Shown here in pieces: positions 57,763 through 64,000 of a DNA stretch of 64,000 nucleotides; positions within the stretch are counted from its first letter, which is position 1; every line of letters begins with the position of its first letter. The stretch is taken from the NCBI GenBank assembly GCA_009746045.1, contig RPFO01000027.1:5517924-5581923 (forward strand), given 5' to 3'. The DNA is from Mesostigma viride (taxonomy: Eukaryota; Streptophyta; Mesostigmatophyceae; Mesostigmatales; Mesostigmataceae). A model generated the notes under the pieces. The model saw only the letters and a program-made list of their open reading frames with translations. It was not told the origin of the DNA and did no database searches. Made by a program: the position numbers and the translations under genes.

Positions 57763-58143
57763 ATGTTCGTGACCATGAACGACATTCTGAACTGCATCGA
57801 GGCCTGCAAGCCGGGTAGTGGCGGGTACATCCAGGACGGCAGCGAGCGGGCCCGCAACGCCGCAGAGGTGGCGCGCATATCCTGCATCATCGCCGGAAAG
57901 CCTGACCCGTACGATGACAACTACCGTTTAGAGTTAGAACAGCTTGACAATCCTTTGACCCTCCTAGCCGCCGCCTCACGCGCACTAGGTAGCGAGGCGA
58001 CCCCCGACGACGTTCACAAGGTGTGTGAGGACCTCGCGGTTCTCTCCATCATGGCCGGTTGCGTCACGGGCAGGCAGTCCATCTCTTCGCCGACATTCGC
58101 GAAGGTGAAGGAGCAACTGCAACTCTGGAGAGACATTCGCTAA
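57763..58143 (+). CDS. Unknown viral protein, 126 aa, at the right TIR border
   Basis: MFVTMNDILNCIEACKPGSG onward; helical, with hydrophobic stretches (PLTLLAAASRALG; LAVLSIMAGC) but no clear transmembrane anchor. A CTATAC word lies about 16 nt before the ATG. The stop codon lies inside the first bases of the right TIR (58140 onward). Unrecognised. Confidence 0.55.
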   Translation: MFVTMNDILNCIEACKPGSGGYIQDGSERARNAAEVARISCIIAGKPDPYDDNYRLELEQLDNPLTLLAAASRALGSEATPDDVHKVCEDLAVLSIMAGCVTGRQSISSPTFAKVKEQLQLWRDIR

Positions 58144-58905
58144 ACCCCGCCACCCCCTCTCCCGCCCTTCCCGAGTACCGCGAGGACGCAGACCCCTGCA
58201 CGAAAGTTCCGCGAATTTCCCGACCAGGGCTGGGTTTTCCAGCGACCCAGGTGCGCGCTGGGCGGTGAGCTTGACTTTTCGGGGTCCCGCGTTCTGCCCA
58301 ACTCTTAAAAGCTTTTGGTATAAAAGTTGGGCAGAACGCCGAACCTTCTCCCGCCGTCCTCACACACCCCCGCTGTCCGCGGTCGGTAATGGTTGAGCAA
58401 AACGGAAGTCACATTTTTCACGCCGCCCATCGACCCGGGTGCGCGCTGGGCGGTGAGCTTGACTTTTCGAGGTCCCGCGTTCTGCCCAACTCTTAAAAGC
58501 TTTTGGTATAAAAGTTGGGCAGAACGCCGAACCTTCTCCCACAGTTCTCACCCAACCCCGCTGTCCGCGGTCGGTCATGGTTGAGCAAAACGGAAGTCAC
58601 ACTTTTCACGCCCGTCACGAACCATCGCACCCCCAGGCTCGGGAGTAGGAGGGGATCGGTAGGCGGCAGCCCCACGGCTGGTGGTGACGGATGCCAGCAT
58701 TATAAAGCACCTCTAAAGCCCGGCGACCCTCGAGCCAAGGTTGGCGGGGGTTGAGAAGGGGCAGTAAGCCCGTGACGGGTGTCAGTAAAAAGTCAAAAAA
58801 ACTCCAATATTTTATCACTCAATTATCACTCAATCATCATCACTCAATAATAGCTCCCCGGTACCCCACAAGCCCCTATCACTCAATAGGGGTTATATAT
58901 ATATT
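58140..58905 (-). repeat. Right terminal inverted repeat of the PLV
   Basis: Reverse-complement copy of 22709-23473 with one extra base. It carries the same 188-bp duplication, hairpins, iterons and terminal hairpin. The outer edge at 58905 is followed directly by GCATGC host DNA. Confidence 0.95.
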
Positions 58906-59946
58906 GCATGCCATTCCTAATTGAGTCTGCACTGTCTCCCAGCTTTGCATTGTGCTGGGATGAATCCAGGACTTCGGCTCTTGGATGAAAGTAAAACCTG
59001 GGCAATATCGGAGGAGCCACGAGTGACGAGGTGCAATCTATATTCATTAGGTAGTGCCAGTTAGCATGGCATGCTACGCGGCTTGCCATGGCACAGAGGC
59101 GAGCAGTCATCAATCGAGGCTGCAATACAAATGTGAGCCGGCTCGGTCTCTAAAGCAATAACTGTTGCGCCAGCCCATTCAGGCATTGTGAGAGCTGCCT
59201 GCAAGATAACCAACAACTGCATCTCGCCATCCATCCTTTTTAACCTGGCTTGATATGAAATGCATTGCAGCTTGCCCTGCTGATTCCATTGCTTCCAATC
59301 TCACTAAGGGCATACCGTTATAATCGACATGCACAAGGGAATGGCGGACCACTGAAGGTTGCTTGCCATCCAGTGCTGCATGAAGTTCCGGCCAACGTCA
59401 GGTAAGGTACTTTGATTGAACGGAATGATACGTGTTGTGGCCGTCCACTGCTCCTCCATGCAGGGGCTATTACTATATACTTCTGTATTGATTGACCGGT
59501 TACCCATCAACCGCTCCCTCAGTGTTGCTACAGATTCAACGGGATAACTGACGTGGGGGATAACATTGGGCAAAATGCGACAAGCACATGCATAATGGCA
59601 TGTGCGCTGTTGTAAAGCATCGGCCTATACCGCAGTGAGTGCAATTCTTTATACTTACATGCAGTGAGGTGAGACTGAGACATGCAAGTGCTCATGCATG
59701 CCTACATGCCGCTGTCATCATCGTGGACACGCCCCGATCGACCCGGCCCGGTTGCACCGGTTAGCCGGATCGGGTGCTTGGTACATGCAACAAATACAGG
59801 ATGAGACAGCCGTTATTTACATACTACTATAGTATTTCCGTTGGGGGTACCTATTTCCGGCCCCTTGGGGTATCCCACCTACAAATGGCGGGAGATCGAT
59901 CGCAGCGGTGGTGCTTATAACTGGACACTCTTGGCCGGCCGATAGG
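58906..59946. other. Host DNA right of the provirus, no gene supported
   Basis: The minus-strand frame 59573-59304 (89 aa) shows no motif. A LINE-tail-like word (TTTCCGTTGGGGGTA) occurs near 59836. Otherwise nothing recognised. Confidence 0.4.
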
Positions 59947-60108
59947 GACAACCGCACTGATCATGCACTTGAATTTGTTTTTCTAGGTCTCACCGCTATG
60001 GACAACCGCACGGATCATGCACTTAAGTTTGTTTTTCTAGGTCTCACCGCCAGGGACAACCGCACTGATCATGCACTTGAGTTTGTTTTTCTAGGTCTCG
60101 CCCTGAAC
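59947..60108 (+). repeat. Three tandem 54-bp units
   Basis: GACAACCGCACTGATCATGC starts units at 59947, 60001 and 60055, with a few substitutions. Because 54 is a multiple of three, it gives an 18-residue repeat (DNRTDHALEFVFLGLTAM) in one open frame at 59908-60165; I see no further evidence that it is translated. Confidence 0.88.
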
Positions 60109-60199
60109 GTGAAAGCAAGCCATAATTGCGCCGCAAGGCGCGCGCCCGCTTCGCCAGCTTTGTAGGGCATGCGCTATAGTCATTCACAATGAACCCAGC

Positions 60200-60546
60200 A
60201 TGGGTCGCAAATTATCGGATGGGACGGAATACCGCCTGGCAGAATTGATCTACGCCGACGGTACCACTCTCATCGAGGATACCGAGCATGTCCAGCTCTG
60301 GTTGGACCGCCTGGCCCTGGAAGCACGAGCAGTTGGCCTGGAAATCAGCAAGAAGGCTGAAAAGATGGCCCTGGGGCTTGACGGTTGCTCCCCACCGCTT
60401 TAGGACGGCACAGCAGTTCCCTACACGGAGCGTTTTAAACTCTTGGGCAGTTGGCTTCCTAGTAGCACCCGAAGGATGACATCGACACACGCATAGGTCT
60501 TGCATGGACGGCTTTGCGTAAATTAGACAGAGTGTGGCACGCCAAA
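60200..60546 (+). mobile_element. LINE reverse transcriptase fragment
   Basis: Frame 60200-60403 encodes YRLAELIYADGTTLIEDTEH and then LDRLALEARAVGLEISKKAEKM. YADG stands where the catalytic YADD of non-LTR reverse transcriptases is expected, so a key Asp is lost. After a stop, other frames continue with the following RT thumb pattern (ERFKLLGSWL; DIDTRIGLAWTALRKLDRVW). The homology ends in the GTT array at 60547. Dead fragment of an ORF2. Confidence 0.75.
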
Positions 60547-61066
<520 letters not shown>

Positions 61067-61511
61067 ATGTTGGCCACGCCGTGCACATGGGCAGCAGCCA
61101 GAGATTTCGAAACGGCCGAGGGTCAGAACACTGGACACCATGCCATCACAAACAAACAAACATAAAAGGTACTCAGCGGGGACATGTGCGGTTGCGTCAT
61201 TGGATACACCCGCGTGGGTACAACAGCGTGGTGTGTCCTAGCAAACGATCGATGTTCCGCCGAGAAGCCGAGGCTGCACCGAGAGGCAGATGCCAGATTG
61301 TGTGAGAAGCTGGGTCGGATGCATAGCGTGCGCTACGATGGCTGGGTGGCGGCGATGCGGTCGCGCGGACGCTCGTGGCCGATCGCCAGTAGTAGGCATG
61401 CACCTGCGGGGGGAGGGGGGAGGGGGGGGGGCGAGGTCCAAGAGGGTTGGGCATATTGCCATGTCGCACGGCGGATTACGTCACAGGTAGGCGGGTGCGG
61501 TGGGGAGGTTG
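61067..61511. other. Gene-free host DNA
   Basis: GC-rich with a G-run at 61411-61430. Overlapping frames on both strands have no recognisable content. Confidence 0.4.
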
Positions 61512-61551
61512 AATACTGTCGGCTGTGCGGCACCGCACAGCCGACAGTATT
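61512..61551. repeat. Perfect inverted repeat, 19-bp arms, 2-nt centre
   Basis: AATACTGTCGGCTGTGCGG (61512-61530), CA, then its exact reverse complement (61533-61551). It can form a long hairpin or cruciform. No neighbouring gene explains it as a terminator. Confidence 0.93.
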
Positions 61552-63264
61552 GGGAGCCGTGGTCTAGGTGCGGTCGCATGGTGGGCAGTGTGTCTGGGGC
61601 GGGGTCATGTGGGACGGACGGGGATGGGAACTTGCTTGTGGTGTACGTGTGTGGTGTACGTGTGCGGCACAAGGCGATGGGTGGCTGAGTGACAGTGCGT
61701 GTTAGTGACTGGCCGGTGTGTTTGTGTGCATGCATGTGTGTGTGTGACTTGTGGGGAGGGGGGGGCTTCTATGCTGCTTGGGTGGGTAATGTGGCGTGGG
61801 GTTTATCGCGCGGGAGTAGTGCGAGGGTACAATTTACGTGGGCGGTGGGCGTGGATGTGCAGTTCAGTTTGGGGGTGCCGGATTGGTGGGCGGGGGGGGG
61901 GCTGGTGGGCCGTGCGCGTTAGAGAAGGGAGCGTCGTTGGTGCCTAATGTGCGCGCAACGGTGTGTGGTGGGCGGTGCGGATGGGTAGCGGGCATGGTCG
62001 TATGGTGGGTAGGGGCAGGGGCATAGTGGTATTCAAATTGGGCGCTTGTTGGGCCGAGAGTGTACCGCGGCCCTGGAAGGGTGTATGCGGAACGGGGTGC
62101 GTCCATGGCGTAGATCGAGGGGCACTGATCAACGAGGCAGTATAATAACACAAGGATATCAGGGGGAGAGGGAAATGAATTCGTGCGAGGGGTTTGAGTC
62201 CCGTTGACCAGACATACGCAATGTGTTTTGTGGGACCAGAAGTGCGGCATGGCAAGGGTATATACATGTTTGCGTCGCAACATTGGAACCTACGTACCAC
62301 ATCCAGTCTACGTACCACATCCACCACTCACAGCATATGCAACAAACTACTATACAACATCAACAACAACTACTACCAGCACTAATAACATGAGCAGGAT
62401 GGCCGGGACACCAATCCAACTGGAGACCCCGATAAGATTTCGTGGGGTTCCTAGCCCTGCCGTCCACTTATTAACTTTGCTTGGGGTCGTACAAGTCGTC
62501 TGGTGCATGCAGCGTGGGTTCATGGTAGGTATGGTACGTGGCACACAGTGAGCCGGTAGGCGGAGACCTTGACTACAATTAATAAGGGTTAGCCGGCGTG
62601 GCGGATCGAGCTAGGGGCCGGTGGCGGCAGGGAGGATGCGATGGAGCGACATGGCAGCGGGCGGCAGGCCGGCAGTAGCCCGGCGCATATCATCCGGCGG
62701 CGGGAGTGGGAATGTCAAGGAGACAACCAGCGCACACATCAGTCCGGCGCCGCGCCTTGCACACCCCGGTAATTCCCCCGCGAAAGTTGACGAAATTCGG
62801 TGCGCGCGTGCAATGTTGACTGAAATTCGGTGTGCACGGCTATGGTGACGCGAAAATTTATTGCGAGCTGATTACGCAACCATTTTGGACGTTATTTCGC
62901 TTGTTCGGACGTTGATTACATAAGGAAAAGTATCGTACATTAAAAAACCTGAAAAACAGTTTCTTTTTTTTCTGCAGCGAGGGCACGTGGGCAGCAGGCG
63001 GGCGTTTTGCACACCAACCGGCCCGACCCGTGTGTGTGCAAGGTAAAACACAGACAGGAAAAACATGCTCTCGGCTGTCATGAACACATTCTACCAGTTC
63101 CTAACATCATTTCAAAGAAACCCAGCGATGGATTTCCCTTAATTTTAATTGCGTTTCCGATTTTTACGCCCCTTCCGCGAAAAAGTGAGAATTATAGGAG
63201 CGCTGACAGGGGCAACACTGCATGTCGTGCTTTTAATCGCTTTTACGTCTTTTCTTGCAGCTAT
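61552..63264. other. Gene-free host DNA with short duplications
   Basis: G/T-rich between 61600 and 62000. ACGTACCACATCCA is duplicated near 62290-62325, and GAAATTCGGTG(C/T)GC near 62790-62835. No gene supported. Confidence 0.4.
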
Positions 63265-63432
63265 ATGACTTCCCTTGGGCGCAGCAACATCGCCCGGTGT
63301 TTATCCTGCGGGCGGGGCTTGCTGGCCCCGTCCGGAGTGTGCTCGGGGTGCGGGAAAAACCACAGCTACTGGTTTATAACGTCGACAACCCCCTATTTTC
63401 TGGTCATTAACCGGCGTATTCTTGTGGTTTAA
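63265..63432 (+). CDS. Possible exon with a CxxC...CxxC zinc-ribbon
   Basis: 55 codons from ATG 63265 (MTSLGRSNIARCLSCGRGLL...VCSGCGKNHSYW). Two CxxC pairs 11 residues apart look like a small zinc ribbon. The ATG follows directly after a pyrimidine-rich tract and TTGCAG (63241-63260), a good splice acceptor, so this may be the last exon of a longer gene whose earlier exons I cannot identify. Unknown function; could also be chance. Confidence 0.3.
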   Translation: MTSLGRSNIARCLSCGRGLLAPSGVCSGCGKNHSYWFITSTTPYFLVINRRILVV

Positions 63433-63661
63433 GCTTCCGGCGACGGGCGAAAAGAGCTCTTACCATGACGGCATGCTCTGGGGAGGCGTTCCGAGAAGGA
63501 CTGGGGCGGGCAGGCAAATTTACACGCGACAGTGCCCGCACGTCGCCTGCGCACCCCGGCGTACAAGGCAAAGCGCAGTGTTTCCCTCCTGGACGGCCCA
63601 TCGCTGCCTTTGCCGGGCGGCATGTTGGGGAGGCGGCTCCTTCTTCCTTTCTTACCGCCCG

Positions 63662-63712
63662 TTTCATAGTTCATACCCCGTGAGTTTCCCAACGGAGGCG
63701 TGTTAATGATGA
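63662..63712 (+). mobile_element. LINE 3'-tail remnant
   Basis: TTTCCCAACGGAGGCGTGTTAATGATG repeats the family 3' motif found at 425-460, 3960-4003 and 5940-5960, in two parts joined here. Only the very end of a LINE is recognisable. Confidence 0.45.
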
Positions 63713-63744
63713 GCGGCTGCATGCATGAATGAACGGGTGTATGA

Positions 63745-64000
63745 ATGAGGGAGGGGGGAGGGAGGGAGGGAGGGAGGGAGGGGGGAGGGAGGGAGGAGGG
63801 AGGGAGGGAGGGAGGGAGAGGGAGGGAGGGAGGGAGGGAGGGAGGGAGGGAGGGAGGGAGGGAGGGAGGGAGGGAGGGAGGGAGGGAGGGAGGGAGGGAG
63901 GGAGGAGGGGGAGGAGGGAGGGAGGGAGGGAGGGAGGGAGGGAGGGAGGGAGGGAGGGAGGGAGGGAGGGAGGGAGGGAGGGAGGGAGGAGGGAGGGAGG
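63745..64000. repeat. (GGGA)n polypurine array
   Basis: Near-perfect GGGA repeats with occasional unit-length changes, running to the end of the window and probably beyond. Confidence 0.96.

Larger units (their letters stand above)
22709..58905. mobile_element. Integrated polinton-like virus (PLV), with internal repetition
   Basis: Bounded by ~765-bp terminal inverted repeats (22709-23473 and 58140-58905), which is typical of PLVs and polintons. Hallmark genes are present: double jelly-roll type major capsid protein, penton-like minor capsid protein, A32/FtsK-like packaging ATPase, primase-helicase and tyrosine recombinase. As assembled the element is 36.2 kb because about 10 kb appears twice in clean form, joined by an error-rich third partial copy; without the 17514-nt excess it would be about 18.7 kb, in the normal PLV range. 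Virus class is inferred from gene content and protein motifs read by eye. Confidence 0.9.

Overview
The window looks like a nuclear chromosome segment of a green alga (Chlorophyta), probably a chlamydomonad-like one. Three things point there: a spliced gene for a plastid-targeted plant-type adenylylsulfate (APS) reductase; a DIRS/PAT-type tyrosine-recombinase retrotransposon with split direct repeats (the TOC1 type known from Chlamydomonas); and many L1-like LINE pieces and very long microsatellites. The exact species cannot be named from the sequence.

Layout. 1-11.9 kb is gene-poor host DNA with LINE debris (3' tails, RT tails and ORF1-only copies), a possible broken host gene near 1.85-2.96 kb and small palindromes. 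11.98-21.72 kb (minus strand) is the APS reductase gene, which I could assemble as six exons (343 aa). Its 6.66-kb intron 2 houses a nearly intact 5.4-kb DIRS-like retrotransposon (15133-20523). 58.9-64 kb is again host DNA: a LINE RT fragment that runs into a 520-bp GTT array, a perfect 19-bp-arm inverted repeat and a terminal GGGA array.

The centre of interest is 22709-58905: an integrated polinton-like virus (PLV) bounded by ~765-bp terminal inverted repeats (TIRs). It encodes a primase-SF2 helicase fusion, a tyrosine recombinase, an AT-hook protein, an A32/FtsK-type packaging ATPase, a coiled-coil protein, a 1078-aa surface/fibre-like protein, a zinc-finger protein, a penton-like minor capsid protein, a major capsid protein, a chimeric adhesin with bacterial-type Ig-like and LamG-like domains, a MGNC-type lipid-modified small protein and several small unknowns. 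Replication and packaging genes lie on the minus strand and capsid and surface genes on the plus strand, diverging from a 39-bp gap. No protein-primed DNA polymerase, retroviral-type integrase or capsid protease is visible. Most viral genes carry a TATA-like box (best form AGGTATA[C/A]) only about 10 nt before the ATG.

The provirus is not a simple single copy as assembled. Sequence from about 24.43 to 34.3 kb recurs at a constant offset of 17514 nt (about 41.97-51.8 kb), with identical proteins. The join between the copies (about 34.33-41.97 kb) is an indel-ridden patch containing two backward jumps of almost exactly the same size (8744 and 8743 nt). I think this patch is an uncorrected long-read fill or a misassembly, possibly reporting real subgenomic or rearranged molecules. 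Without it the element would be about 18.7 kb, a normal PLV size. Broken ORFs inside the patch should not be read as biological pseudogenes without checking.
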